This document shows positions 40,240 to 49,145 of a stretch of DNA of 64,000 bases, in pieces; the stretch's first letter is position 1, and the number at the start of each line of letters is the position of its first letter. Source of the stretch: Velamenicoccus sp964471325 (lineage in GTDB: Bacteria > Omnitrophota > Gorgyraeia > Velamenicoccales > Velamenicoccaceae); contig CAYYFL010000001.1 in the NCBI GenBank assembly GCA_964471325.1, positions 62,001-126,000 of the forward strand, in the 5' to 3' direction. The notes under the pieces are model-generated. The model was not told the origin of the DNA and made no database searches. It saw only the letters and a list, made by a program, of their open reading frames with translations. Position numbers and translations under genes: made by a program.

Positions 40240-40490
40240 TTACGCAGAAAATTTTTTCCGGCCTACCCTGGAAAAAATTTTCAAGTGTTTAAGCGAGGGA
40301 TAATTTTGCCTATAACGGGGTATTTTCCTTACACCCGGCCTTATCGCACCCCGCCCTAACGGAATGGCGGGTACGCCGCCTTCTGCGGCGGATGGACCGC
40401 ACCTTGCCTCATTGGACTGGCAAGCGCGCCATCTCCTGTGGCGGTGCGCCGCTTTCTGCCTGCCTGTCAAAGAGAGGCGAGCAAAATCAA
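40240..40490. repeat. multi-hairpin element between trmD and rplS
   Basis: This gap of more than 300 bases has no gene. 40247-40282: GAAAATTTTTTCC / GGAAAAAATTTTC. 40301-40489 is bounded by TAATTTTGC / GCAAAATCA. Inside: CCCGCC, loop CTAACGGAAT, GGCGGG (40350-40371); CGCCGC-CTTCT-GCGGCG (40374-40390); CTTGCC, loop TCATTGGACT, GGCAAG (40403-40424), enclosed by GCACC / GGTGC. Loop types and order match the elements at 23.8, 24.0 and 62.5 kb. Confidence 0.8.
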
Positions 40491-40495
40491 CATTT

Positions 40496-41185
40496 TCACC
40501 TCTCCAACAAATCCGGCCTTCTCTTCCTGGTGATCTTCAGCGATTCTTTCCCTCGCCAGGCCTCGATCGCCTTGTGGTCCCCGGACAAAAGCACTGCGGG
40601 AACCTTCTTGCCGAGAAACGCAGACGGCCGCGTATATTGCGGATATTCCAGCAACTGCTCCTGAAAGCTTTCATTGTGCGCCGATGAAGCATTGCCCAAG
40701 ACGCCGGGCAGAAGGCGCACGACAGCGTCGATAACCACCATCGCAGGCAGCTCGCCGCCCGTCAGCACATAATCGCCGATGGAAATCTCGTCATCGGCCA
40801 GGTAACGGCTCACTCTCTCATCCACGCCTTCGTAGTGGCCGCAGATGAGGACCAGATGTTTCTTTTTCGCCAGGCGCACGGCAGACCGCTGGGTAAAACA
40901 CCGGCCTCTCGGTGAAAGAAGTATAATGCTTCTTTTGCTTTTTGCAACCTTTATTTTCCCAAGGATCTCGTCGCAGCAGGAAAAGATGGGCTGCGGGGCC
41001 ATGACCATGCCGGAACCGCCGCCATAGGGCCTGTCATCGACCTTATGATGCTTGTCCGCGGTGTAGTCGCGGATATCATGCACGCAGATCTTCACCTTCC
41101 CGCCGTTGACGGCGCGCTTGATGATGGACTCCCCCAGGATGGGCCCGAACATCGACGGAAAAATGGTCAAGACGTCTATATGCAT
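40496..41185 (-). CDS. trmD: tRNA (guanine37-N1)-methyltransferase
   Basis: 229 residues from the ATG at 41185. SPOUT methyltransferase with the trefoil knot: DDRPYGGGSGMVM, LVLICGHYEGVDERV, and ISIGDYVLTGGELPAMVVIDAVVRLLPGVLGN. It makes m1G37, which prevents frameshifting at Pro and other codons. A GTG three codons earlier is possible. Both starts lie at the edge of a hairpin and no Shine-Dalgarno is seen, which is odd for an essential gene. rpsP and rimM, its usual upstream partners, are absent. Confidence 0.97.
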   Translation of the reverse strand: MHIDVLTIFPSMFGPILGESIIKRAVNGGKVKICVHDIRDYTADKHHKVDDRPYGGGSGMVMAPQPIFSCCDEILGKIKVAKSKRSIILLSPRGRCFTQRSAVRLAKKKHLVLICGHYEGVDERVSRYLADDEISIGDYVLTGGELPAMVVIDAVVRLLPGVLGNASSAHNESFQEQLLEYPQYTRPSAFLGKKVPAVLLSGDHKAIEAWRGKESLKITRKRRPDLLER

Positions 41186-41323
41186 AGTGAACACGTGACT
41201 TATGGAACCGCCCGGCCGAAGGCTAATGGCGAGTGAACATAAGTCACTGTGTGAACTACCCCCGTGTTTTGTTCACCTTTTGGTTCAGTTCGCAGAAGTG
41301 AACCAAAAGGTGAACAACGGGGG
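41186..41323. repeat. two long hairpins between tgt and trmD
   Basis: 41186-41257: AGTGAACACGTGACTTATG / CATAAGTCACTGTGTGAACT, directly abutting the trmD ATG. 41259-41323: a perfect 19-bp stem TTGTTCACCTTTTGGTTCA / TGAACCAAAAGGTGAACAA with an 11-base loop, extended by CCCCCG / CGGGGG. Both are built from the word GTGAAC. Confidence 0.85.
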
Positions 41324-41336
41324 CGTATCAATCCTT

Positions 41337-42458
41337 TTAGCCTTCTTTCTGTCTATACCGCGACAGAAATTCCTTCTTAAAAGACGCAAAACGGCCCTCG
41401 CGGAGCGACGCGCGCACCTTCTTCATCAGGTCCAGGAAGAAATAAACGTTATGATACGACACCAGCCTCAATCCAAGGATCTCGCCGGTATTGAACAGGT
41501 GCCTGAGATAACTCCTGGTAAAATTTCTGCAGCAGTAACAATCACAGTGCGGATCCAGAGGTGTCCGGTCGCGGCTGTAGGCCCCGTTGCGGACCGTGAT
41601 CTTGCCCAAACTCGTGAACGCCGAACCATTGCGGCCGTAACGCGTGGGCACAACGCAATCGAACATGTCCGCGCCTAAAGACACGGCCTCCAGGATATCC
41701 TCCGGCAGGCCCACCCCCATCACATACCTGGGGGCTTCCAGGGGCAGCTCCCTGGCCGCAAAAGAAATCATATTATACATTAAATCCTGGGGTTCGCCAA
41801 CACTTATTCCGCCTATCGCATATCCTTGAAATCCAAGGCTTTTGAGCTCTTCTGCAGACTTTTTTCGTAACTCAGGGTAGGTCGATCCCTGGACGATGCC
41901 GAAGAGCACCCCCCGCTGGGTCTTGGCCCACTCTTTTTTTGAACGCCCGGCCCAGAGCGTTGTCCTGTCTACGGCCTTCTGGGCCAGGTCAAACGAGACC
42001 GGATAATGCACGCACTCATCCAGGGGCATCATGATATCCGACCCGAGCTCATTCTGGATACCGACCACAGACTCAGGGGTCAGAAAATGACGCGAGCCAT
42101 CGAGATGCGACTGGAACTCCACACCCTCGTCTTTGACCTTGCGCAAAAGCGAAAGACTGAAGACCTGGTAGCCGCCGCTGTCTGTCAGGATGGGCTTCGG
42201 CCAGTTCATGAACGTGTGCAGGCCTCCGGCCTCCCGGATGATCTCCGTGCCGGGACGCAGATACAAGTGATACGCATTGCTCAGCATGATCTGGGCGCCC
42301 GCCTCATCCAGTTCCCGCGGCGACAGGGATTTCACCGTCGCCTGAGTGCCCACAGGCATGAACACGGGCGTCTCGATCGTGCCCCGCTCCAGCTGCAGGA
42401 CACCGGCGCGGGCCTGCGTCTCTTTATCGGTATGCGTAACAGAAAAATTCATAGGCAT
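41337..42458 (-). CDS. tgt: queuine tRNA-ribosyltransferase
   Basis: 373 residues from ATG 42458 (or 42452). It exchanges guanine 34 for preQ1 in tRNAs with GUN anticodons. The first catalytic Asp is in LTDSGGYQVFSL, the nucleophile in DMFDCVVPTRYGRNG. The zinc site CDCYCC with a downstream histidine is complete. Part of a queuosine set with queA and queH, but the stt3 gene lies between tgt and queA. The open frame before 42458 overlaps stt3 and is not used. Confidence 0.97.
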   Translation of the reverse strand: MPMNFSVTHTDKETQARAGVLQLERGTIETPVFMPVGTQATVKSLSPRELDEAGAQIMLSNAYHLYLRPGTEIIREAGGLHTFMNWPKPILTDSGGYQVFSLSLLRKVKDEGVEFQSHLDGSRHFLTPESVVGIQNELGSDIMMPLDECVHYPVSFDLAQKAVDRTTLWAGRSKKEWAKTQRGVLFGIVQGSTYPELRKKSAEELKSLGFQGYAIGGISVGEPQDLMYNMISFAARELPLEAPRYVMGVGLPEDILEAVSLGADMFDCVVPTRYGRNGSAFTSLGKITVRNGAYSRDRTPLDPHCDCYCCRNFTRSYLRHLFNTGEILGLRLVSYHNVYFFLDLMKKVRASLREGRFASFKKEFLSRYRQKEG

Positions 42459-42462
42459 GGCG

Positions 42463-45084
42463 CTATTGTCTGGAGTCCTTTTTGGATGAGGCCGGTTTCT
42501 CCGGCATCTGCGGCCCTGACGGCGCGGCGGCGGGATCAGCCGGCCAGACGATCTCATACACATAGATCGCACTGCCTTTATCATCGACAGATTTGTCAAA
42601 TAGCTTCAGGAAATCCAAACCCTCCCCGCCGAAGAAATACATGCGTACGAGCATGCTTTTGGCCAGCGCCGTATCGCACAGAAGGCTTTTATATTCCCCT
42701 TTTTCCTTGAAGACGATCGCGCTGTAAGCAAGATCGGGTTTCTCCTGCCTAACTTCCTTGAAGACGCCGTTATCCATATAAAAAAGACTCTGGGGAACGC
42801 CGCGGCCCGCAGGATCCTGGTCCTGCACAAAGGCATGCCAGTTCTCCGTGTTCACGCTCAGGCCGTTGTCGAAATACAGCATTGGACCGTCCCGGCGGGC
42901 CGAGCCCACCGGCGAATAATAATCCAAAAAATGCGAAAACCATGTCCGCGAAGCCTTCTTGTCGACAAAAAAAATCTCCTCGTAACGGGACCGCGCCTCT
43001 TGCGGCGTCAGATGATGGCGCCTTTGGGCATAGGCCAGAAATTCATCCCTGGACAGATGTTGATGCTTGAACCAGAGGTCCACTTTGGAAAAATCCCAGT
43101 TACCGATATAAGAAATCGGCGATATCTTGGCGGGCATATCGTAGGAAACGACAAAATAGACCGGCGGCAGATTTTGAGGAAACAAAAGCTCCATGACCCT
43201 GCGGACCCGCTCCGGCGGCAAGGCTTCCGCCAGATATGTCCGGGCTTGCGACGGGCCGGCGGCCAGACAACGCCGCACCAAAGAAACAGCGGCAGACAGA
43301 TCCATCCGGCCCACCCCTATCAGCTCATCGACGGCCTTATTGTCGGAAGTATTGATCATGCGCAGGATGCCCGTAAATTCCCGCGGATTATCCGTCAGGA
43401 GGGCCGATGCGACCCAGTAGGCATAAGGGGTATTCTGGGTCATGCCGTCGAAAAGGACACGCCTGTCCGCTACGCCCGTAAACCAGTGTCCATAATCCCA
43501 CCAGGAATCGATGACGGCGTCCGGAGGCGTCTGTGTCTTGAGCTTCGTCAAAACGCCGTGCCATTGGTCGTCCATCGAGAAAGGAGGCGTCGAAAGCCTG
43601 ACGCAAAGATCGGCAATGTTGACGACGGGATAAAGCGATATCGCGAACACAAGGAGGCCCCGCGCCAGGATCGCCTGCGGTGCCGTCAGATATTTCGAGA
43701 AGACACCGGCCAGGTATTCATAGACCTTGGCCACAGCCAGTCCGAAGGCCAAGCCGACGGGAACAACCAGGAGGAGCGTGAACCGGAAGGCCTCTATCGC
43801 CGCATAAAAGGTCGTGACGATCCAGAAGACCAGACAGAGAAGACCGAATCCGTAGCGGGGATTGCGCAGGGCATGCTCAAAAAGGGCGGCATAGAGAAGA
43901 ACGATGAGTCCGCTAAAAAAAATGAGCTGCCCGCCGAGGCCGCGGATGACATCCATGGCGCTGGCCCGTCCCAGTTCGGCAACGGTCAAAAAAACATTCG
44001 GCCACATGGCATTCTCTGTCACCTTGAGGATGGAGGTCAGACGAAGCGGTTCGATCCAACAGTCCGCCCATGCGGCAAAACCGCTGAAAAAAACGACAAG
44101 AATGGATCCGAAGCTGAAAAAAAGCGCCAGGCATGCGCCATAATGCCTCATGATCTGTGGCGGCGTGGCCTCTTCTCTCTGGCTCTGCTTGAGATTGACA
44201 AGAAAAAGGACCCCGGAAAGGATCATGATATCGAAAACAAACCACCACCCTTTCCATGTAGAGGCGTAACAGGCGGTGAAAAAACCGGCCAAGGCGCATA
44301 AAAAGACGCGGCGCACCACCGTGCGCCTGCCGGCGCCGGCATAAAGAAAAGTGCCGAAGATCAACAGCGGAAAAAGGACATTGTAAATATCGGTATCGAA
44401 CCACTCGGAGGCGACGCGCACGACCAGAAACGGCGACACGTTGACGGCGACGGATGCGATAAAAGCGCCCAGATCGTTGGCGCCCAGCTTGCGGGCGACA
44501 AAAAAACTAAAAACACCGATGATGCAGGAAAGGACAAGCGGCACATAGAAAAGCGTGCGCTCAAGAGGAACGCGGGGATCAAAAAAAGACCAGATTTTAT
44601 AAAATATGAGCCCCAGCCAGATGTGGACACTCTTCTTTATCGTCGGGTCAATGGGCTGCCTGACCAAATCGTCATACGGCGCCCCGTTGAGCTCACGGTC
44701 GCCGATCTGGCCCCGTTTCATGAGATTTTTCAAGAGCCGTTCCCAATAATAGGAGTCGATACCGCGAAGATAGGGATTGCCGTTTTCATCCAGATAGCGT
44801 CCTTTCATTTCCTGGGCCCGCTGTGCGGCACGCTGCTGCAGCGACAGACGATCCGCCTTCAATCTCTCCTCAAGGACTCTGCCGGCCATCAACTCCCGAG
44901 TCGCGCTATCCGCCTGAGGGTAGAGATCGGCAAGACTGCGGGTCACGGCCTTCGCCTCTTCGCTCTGAACCTCCTGGACCGCCTTCTTGTCAAAAAAAGG
45001 CAAAAATGACGGATAGACCCTTAAATAAAGACCGGCGGCGACGGCCGAGAGGATCAACAGCCAGGGCATGATTTTTTTATTCAT
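42463..45084 (-). CDS. STT3/AglB/PglB-type oligosaccharyltransferase
   Basis: 873 residues from ATG 45084 (AAGGAG upstream). GT-C membrane enzyme that transfers a lipid-linked glycan to Asn in N-x-S/T. Seen: a first-loop acidic site GIDSYYWERLL (Asp110) after a long coiled insertion (about 40-105), a second acidic pair in SEWFDTDIYN (230/232), about a dozen hydrophobic helices, KVTENAMWPN in the place of the SVSE/TIXE loop (Glu357), and the hallmark WWDYGHW (528-534) in a large periplasmic C-terminal domain. STT3 is universal in archaea and scattered in bacteria. No glycan-assembly genes are adjacent. Confidence 0.92.
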   Translation of the reverse strand: MNKKIMPWLLILSAVAAGLYLRVYPSFLPFFDKKAVQEVQSEEAKAVTRSLADLYPQADSATRELMAGRVLEERLKADRLSLQQRAAQRAQEMKGRYLDENGNPYLRGIDSYYWERLLKNLMKRGQIGDRELNGAPYDDLVRQPIDPTIKKSVHIWLGLIFYKIWSFFDPRVPLERTLFYVPLVLSCIIGVFSFFVARKLGANDLGAFIASVAVNVSPFLVVRVASEWFDTDIYNVLFPLLIFGTFLYAGAGRRTVVRRVFLCALAGFFTACYASTWKGWWFVFDIMILSGVLFLVNLKQSQREEATPPQIMRHYGACLALFFSFGSILVVFFSGFAAWADCWIEPLRLTSILKVTENAMWPNVFLTVAELGRASAMDVIRGLGGQLIFFSGLIVLLYAALFEHALRNPRYGFGLLCLVFWIVTTFYAAIEAFRFTLLLVVPVGLAFGLAVAKVYEYLAGVFSKYLTAPQAILARGLLVFAISLYPVVNIADLCVRLSTPPFSMDDQWHGVLTKLKTQTPPDAVIDSWWDYGHWFTGVADRRVLFDGMTQNTPYAYWVASALLTDNPREFTGILRMINTSDNKAVDELIGVGRMDLSAAVSLVRRCLAAGPSQARTYLAEALPPERVRRVMELLFPQNLPPVYFVVSYDMPAKISPISYIGNWDFSKVDLWFKHQHLSRDEFLAYAQRRHHLTPQEARSRYEEIFFVDKKASRTWFSHFLDYYSPVGSARRDGPMLYFDNGLSVNTENWHAFVQDQDPAGRGVPQSLFYMDNGVFKEVRQEKPDLAYSAIVFKEKGEYKSLLCDTALAKSMLVRMYFFGGEGLDFLKLFDKSVDDKGSAIYVYEIVWPADPAAAPSGPQMPEKPASSKKDSRQ

Positions 45085-45138
45085 AGGGCTCCTTGTAAGA
45101 CGCCGACTGCGGGAAAAAGATGGATGCAATTCCAAAAG

Positions 45139-45232
45139 TGTCAATGTGTCAAAGCATCAAAGTGTCAAAGAAAAATCTTTTTGTGTTTTTTCCTTACACT
45201 CTGACACTCTGATTCTTTGACACTCTGACTCA
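45139..45232. repeat. TGTCAAAG-word inverted repeat between queA and stt3
   Basis: Left side repeats GTGTCAAAG / GCATCAAAG / GTGTCAAAG; right side CACTCTGACACTCTG and TCTTTGACACTCTGAC. The arms pair around AAAAATCTTTTTGTG. It ends at the queA stop codon. No gene. Confidence 0.7.
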
Positions 45233-46282
45233 CTAAACAATCAGCATGGCATCGCCATAACTGTAAAACCGGTATGAATGCTCAATCGCGTGACGGTAGG
45301 CCTCCAGAATGGATCTTTGTCCGCCAAACGCCGCGACCAGCATCAAAAGTGATGTGCGCGGCAGGTGAAAATTCGTGATCAGCCCATCGACCACCCGAAA
45401 GGCGTAAGGCGGATAGATGAACAGGCGGCTCGAACGCCGGATGTCAACAGCCCTGTCCCCCTGAAGGATCTCCGAGGCCGCATCTTCAAGGGCGCGCACC
45501 ACCGTGGTTCCCACGGCAATGACGCGGCCGCGCCGCCCTTCTTTGAGACGCCGGATCGCCTTCACGGCCGCCGCCGGAATGTAAAAATCCTCTTCGTGGA
45601 CCTGGTGACGACGGATGTCATCGGAACGCACCGGAGAAAAGGTGCCATAACCGACATGAAGGGTCAAAAACGCCGTCCCGACGCCCTTGGTCCTCAATAC
45701 CTCCAGAAGCCGCCGGGTAAAATGCAACCCAGCGGTCGGCGCCGCCACCGCGCCCGGATGGCGCGCGAAAATCGTCTGGTAACGCGTCTGGTCTTCTTTT
45801 TGCGGCGGCCGGCGCACGTAAGGCGGCAAGGGCAGGACGCCCGCCTTCTTCATCACATCCTCCGCTGGCCTGCCGTCAAAATCCACGATCCTGTTTTTCG
45901 GATCCAGCAACCGGCAGACCAGGCCCTTATCTAAAAAAATTTTCTCCCCTTCTTTGAGTCGACCCAGCGGCTTGATCAATGCCTGATACGTAAATCTCGC
46001 AGGCCGGTGGCACCGTTTCGACGCCGGCCCCAACAGAAGGATCTCGACACAACCGCCTGTGGCCCGCCGCCCCAGGAGCCTCGCCGGAACCACCCGTGTA
46101 TCGTTAAAAACCAGAAGGTCTCCGGCCGCCAAGTCCTCGGCCAGCTGGAAAAACCGCTTGTCCCTGAGCCGACCGCCGGCGCGTTCCATCACTAACAGCC
46201 GCGATGCGTCCCGTTGGGCCGCCGGCGTCTGGGCGATCCGGTCGACAGGGAGCTCATAGTCATAATCCGAAAGATGATGCAT
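45233..46282 (-). CDS. queA: S-adenosylmethionine:tRNA ribosyltransferase-isomerase
   Basis: 349 residues. It moves the ribose of SAM to preQ1 in tRNA, giving epoxyqueuosine. Typical pieces: SDYDYELPVDRIAQTPAAQRDASRLL, VFNDTRVVPARL, HPGAVAAPTAGLHFT, TLHVGYGTFSPV, and GLITNFHLPRTSLLMLVAAFGG. Full length. Stop codon at the edge of a palindrome. The product is next processed by QueH (49.1-49.7 kb) in this genome. Confidence 0.97.
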   Translation of the reverse strand: MHHLSDYDYELPVDRIAQTPAAQRDASRLLVMERAGGRLRDKRFFQLAEDLAAGDLLVFNDTRVVPARLLGRRATGGCVEILLLGPASKRCHRPARFTYQALIKPLGRLKEGEKIFLDKGLVCRLLDPKNRIVDFDGRPAEDVMKKAGVLPLPPYVRRPPQKEDQTRYQTIFARHPGAVAAPTAGLHFTRRLLEVLRTKGVGTAFLTLHVGYGTFSPVRSDDIRRHQVHEEDFYIPAAAVKAIRRLKEGRRGRVIAVGTTVVRALEDAASEILQGDRAVDIRRSSRLFIYPPYAFRVVDGLITNFHLPRTSLLMLVAAFGGQRSILEAYRHAIEHSYRFYSYGDAMLIV

Positions 46283-46311
46283 GGTAGCTCAAAAATGCCG
46301 GCGCCGCGCCT

Positions 46312-47457
46312 CTAATATATCTTGGCGGCACGGGAACCCGGATAATAGAATGCCAATATCTCTTTATAGTCGTACCCCCGGCGCGACATGCCCAAAGCGC
46401 CCCACTGGCACAACCCGACGCCATGCCCCCATCCTTTGCCGTTGAAAACAACTTTTGGCCCCTTGACCGTGATGGTGAAATTGGTCGAACGCACGATGTC
46501 CGGCCCCAGCACCTGCCGGAAATCTTTAGCGGAAATGACGACAGAATCCCCCGCCTCGTCTTTAAGGCGCAGGGAATGGACACGCCCCGACGCATTGCGT
46601 TCCTCAACGGAGATATTTTGCAACTCCCCTTGGAGCGTGTAAAACGGCCCTAATTTTTTACGGATGGTTTTGAAATCCAGAGAGGTATTCCAATAATAAT
46701 GGGGAGACGCAGAACAAAAAGAACAAAGGCGGCCGCCTTTGAGGGGTTCTATATCAAGCCTCCACAGTTCGGCGGCGCTTTCCGTCGAACCGCCGCAGGT
46801 CGCATGAAAATACGCAGGGAAAATCTTGCCGCCATAAAGCAGCACCTCGCCGAAAGTAAAGTTGACCGCGCGATTCGTCTTGTTTCTCTCCGAAGCGAAC
46901 CCCCCGTAAACCTGTGAAAAGGTATCCGCCACAAGGTCGTAAGGCCGGTGGCTGCTGATCTCCTTCTGATACAAGGCATACGTCCTGGCGGAGACGGCCT
47001 GAGCCTTGATGGCGTCGATCGGCCACGCAGGAGAAATCTCATGGACGAGGACGCCCTTGACATACGATTCGACATCCAGAACATTGATGGCCGACAACGA
47101 ACCCTCAGCCGAACGAATAAGGACGATATCGCCGCGATAAGGCCTGTGATTGACAAAAATGGATGCTTTCTTGCGTGCGCTGATCCTCAAAGAAGATACA
47201 TCATAGACCGTCTGATGGATCTTGATGCCCTTGCCGGCCGCCACGGCCTTGCTGGAGGCAAGACGGCTGCCGTGATATATCTTTTTTCCATCCGGCACGG
47301 CGGAAATGTCAAATGCCCCTTCAACGGCAAGGGTCAACTCTCTGGTGTCGCGAACGATGGCTACGCGCACCGTCGGAGGCTGAGACGAACCCCACACCGT
47401 CCCGCAAAGGCAAACCCCAACGCCTACCCCTGCGGCCAGACATAATAACCATCTCAT
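46312..47457 (-). CDS. SpoIID/LytB-domain protein (peptidoglycan lytic or amidase-enhancer type)
   Basis: 381 residues from ATG 47457. Signal peptide (WLLCLAAGVGVGVCLCGTVWG). N-terminal beta domain with repeats like VEGAFDISAVPDGKKI. Then the SpoIID domain: INVLDVESYVKGVLVHEISPAWPIDAIKAQAVSARTYAL, SQVYGG, AYFHATCGGSTESAAELW, and the C-terminal GKGWGHGVGLCQWGALGMSRRGYDYKEILAFYYPG. In spore formers SpoIID cleaves denuded glycan strands; here, in an apparent diderm, a role in wall turnover is inferred. ATGA overlap with the DUF2905 gene. Confidence 0.92.
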   Translation of the reverse strand: MRWLLCLAAGVGVGVCLCGTVWGSSQPPTVRVAIVRDTRELTLAVEGAFDISAVPDGKKIYHGSRLASSKAVAAGKGIKIHQTVYDVSSLRISARKKASIFVNHRPYRGDIVLIRSAEGSLSAINVLDVESYVKGVLVHEISPAWPIDAIKAQAVSARTYALYQKEISSHRPYDLVADTFSQVYGGFASERNKTNRAVNFTFGEVLLYGGKIFPAYFHATCGGSTESAAELWRLDIEPLKGGRLCSFCSASPHYYWNTSLDFKTIRKKLGPFYTLQGELQNISVEERNASGRVHSLRLKDEAGDSVVISAKDFRQVLGPDIVRSTNFTITVKGPKVVFNGKGWGHGVGLCQWGALGMSRRGYDYKEILAFYYPGSRAAKIY

Positions 47458-47657
47458 CTTTTCGATAAAAACCATAACACCGCGGACGCCACCAGACTCA
47501 AAAGCAAGGATGTCATGAGAGGCGCATAAAAAGTGATGTTCTTCTTATGGATCACGATATCGCCGGGCAGGCGGCCGAAAGGAAATGTCTTCAAGACATT
47601 CCACAACAGCCCCGCCAGGACCAAAACAATACCGGCAATGATCAACGCCCGCGACAT
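47454..47657 (-). CDS. DUF2905 small membrane protein
   Basis: 67 residues from ATG 47657. Two transmembrane helices (RALIIAGIVLVLAGLLWNVL and APLMTSLLLSLVASAVLWFL) joined by FGRLPGDIVIHKKNITFY, the signature of DUF2905. Function unknown. It is often encoded near ruvB and queA in other bacteria, which agrees with this neighbourhood. It overlaps the pyruvate kinase end by 16 bases and the SpoIID start by four. Confidence 0.9.
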   Translation of the reverse strand: MSRALIIAGIVLVLAGLLWNVLKTFPFGRLPGDIVIHKKNITFYAPLMTSLLLSLVASAVLWFLSKR

Positions 47658-48676
47658 CGGCACCACTCCTCTGTGACACGTATGATCTTGTTCATCATCG
47701 CCACCGCCTCAACCGGATACCTGCCTGCCGCCGTCTCGGCCGAGAGCATAACATAATCAGAGCCGTCCAGGACCGCATTGGCCACATCCGAGACCTCGGC
47801 CCTCGTCGGGATACGCTCAACGGTCATGTGCTCAAGCATCTGGGTCGCCGTGATGACGGGCTTTCTTCGGGCATTGCACTTGCGAATGATCTCTTTCTGC
47901 ACGACGGGGACGTCCTCAATGGGGATCGAGACGCCCATGTCCCCCCTGGCAACCATGACAGCATCAGAAGCATCGATGATACGATCGATGTTGCGGATGC
48001 CGTCGGCATTCTCGATCTTGGCGACAAGGCGCACCTTTCCTTTGCGGCCAACAGGCAGGGCGCGCCTGACGGCCAGCATATCTGAGGCCGTGCGCACAAA
48101 AGACTGGGCCAGGAAATCCAAGCCGTGGACGCAGCTAAAAGCGATGTCCTCTTTGTCCTTGGAGGAAAGGCCGCCGAAATGAAGACGCGCCTGCGGGATA
48201 TTGACGCCCTTGAATTCCCCAAGCACACCGTCAAACAGGACGCGCGTCTTGAGGACCCGGCGGGAAACAGAAAGAACGTCAAGGGCGATCAAGCCGTCGT
48301 CAACAAAAATCCTGTGTCCCTGATGGATATCCTTGATCGCCCCTTCATAATCAAAGGCCGCCCTGTTGCCTCCCCCCGCAAACCCTGCGTCCTGAACGAG
48401 CCACAACACTTGACCCTTGCGCAACGTCAAGGGCTGATGATCACGCAGCCGGCCGATACGGACCCTGTGACCTTCCAAATCGCCCAAGAGACGTATATGG
48501 CGGCCATAGCGCCGGTTCAACTGCCGCACCATCTGGATGGTCTGCCGGCATTCTGCGTGCGTGGCGTGGGAAAAATTCAACCGCACAACATCCAAACCTG
48601 CGCGCATCATCCGTCGCAAGACGGCCGGCGAACGACTCGCCGGCCCTATCGTCGCTATGATCTTCGTCTTCGCCAT
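47642..48676 (-). CDS. pyk: pyruvate kinase, lacking the C-terminal domain
   Basis: 344 residues against about 470 in most bacteria. N-terminal IIATIGPASRS, VVRLNFSHA, VARGDMGVSIP with the metal ligands, KPVITATQMLEHM and EVSDVANAVLDGSDYVMLS are all present, so the A and B domains and active site are complete. The chain ends at VTEEWCRCRGR, where the C-terminal allosteric domain normally starts. No remnant of that domain is visible downstream, where DUF2905 follows in overlap. Either a natural minimal enzyme or an old truncation. It generates ATP and pyruvate, the latter next to acetyl-CoA metabolism. Confidence 0.93.
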   Translation of the reverse strand: MAKTKIIATIGPASRSPAVLRRMMRAGLDVVRLNFSHATHAECRQTIQMVRQLNRRYGRHIRLLGDLEGHRVRIGRLRDHQPLTLRKGQVLWLVQDAGFAGGGNRAAFDYEGAIKDIHQGHRIFVDDGLIALDVLSVSRRVLKTRVLFDGVLGEFKGVNIPQARLHFGGLSSKDKEDIAFSCVHGLDFLAQSFVRTASDMLAVRRALPVGRKGKVRLVAKIENADGIRNIDRIIDASDAVMVARGDMGVSIPIEDVPVVQKEIIRKCNARRKPVITATQMLEHMTVERIPTRAEVSDVANAVLDGSDYVMLSAETAAGRYPVEAVAMMNKIIRVTEEWCRCRGR

Positions 48677-48704
48677 GGCGATCCGTCAAAATGAACCCTG
48701 CAAG

Positions 48705-49145
48705 CTAAAACCATATTGTAACGGCGTCCTGATCTTCGTCGTGAAGGACACCGTAACCGCCTTTTTGGAAAACGGCGTTGGCAGTTTCAAGGACCTCTTC
48801 CCGTTTTTCCCCGGTTACCGGAAGATACACCCTCAATCCCACCGGGTCGTCTCCCGAAAAAACTACGCCCACGAAAATTGCGCCGGCCATATAAAGTTTT
48901 TTGATGTAGGCAGGCGCATTTTGCGGCCCCACGCATTGACCCGCGAGGCGAAAACACACATCGTCATCGTGTTGACGAAGCCATTGCCGCGCCTCCGGTT
49001 CGGCCGGACGGACGGACGTTTCTTCCTGGCATCCCGCAGGCGATATCGCGTACCAAAGAATACAGCAGGCCGCTACAGACGCCCCCCAAGACCTACGCCC
49101 GGAGGCGCGCGTCCGAAGACCTCTTTTTGTTCCTCTGTTCGACAC
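48705..49145 (-). CDS. putative lipoprotein of unknown function
   Basis: 146 residues using the GTG at 49145; further upstream the frame runs inside queH. Strongly basic N terminus, then WGASVAACCILWYAISPAGC with a lipobox-like PAGC (Cys39). The mature part contains EPEARQWLRQHDDDVCFRLA, AYIKKLYMAGAIFVGVVF and LPVTGEKREEVLETANAVFQKGGYG, a compact alpha/beta pattern with two further cysteines. No family recognised. It overlaps the end of queH by 53 bases, so the start is uncertain and may be nearer the hydrophobic segment. Confidence 0.5.
   Translation of the reverse strand: MSNRGTKRGLRTRASGRRSWGASVAACCILWYAISPAGCQEETSVRPAEPEARQWLRQHDDDVCFRLAGQCVGPQNAPAYIKKLYMAGAIFVGVVFSGDDPVGLRVYLPVTGEKREEVLETANAVFQKGGYGVLHDEDQDAVTIWF

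Noticed and set aside
42835..44301. 488-codon plus-strand frame
   Set aside because: Exactly antisense to stt3; Arg/Gln/His-rich composition without any domain likeness.
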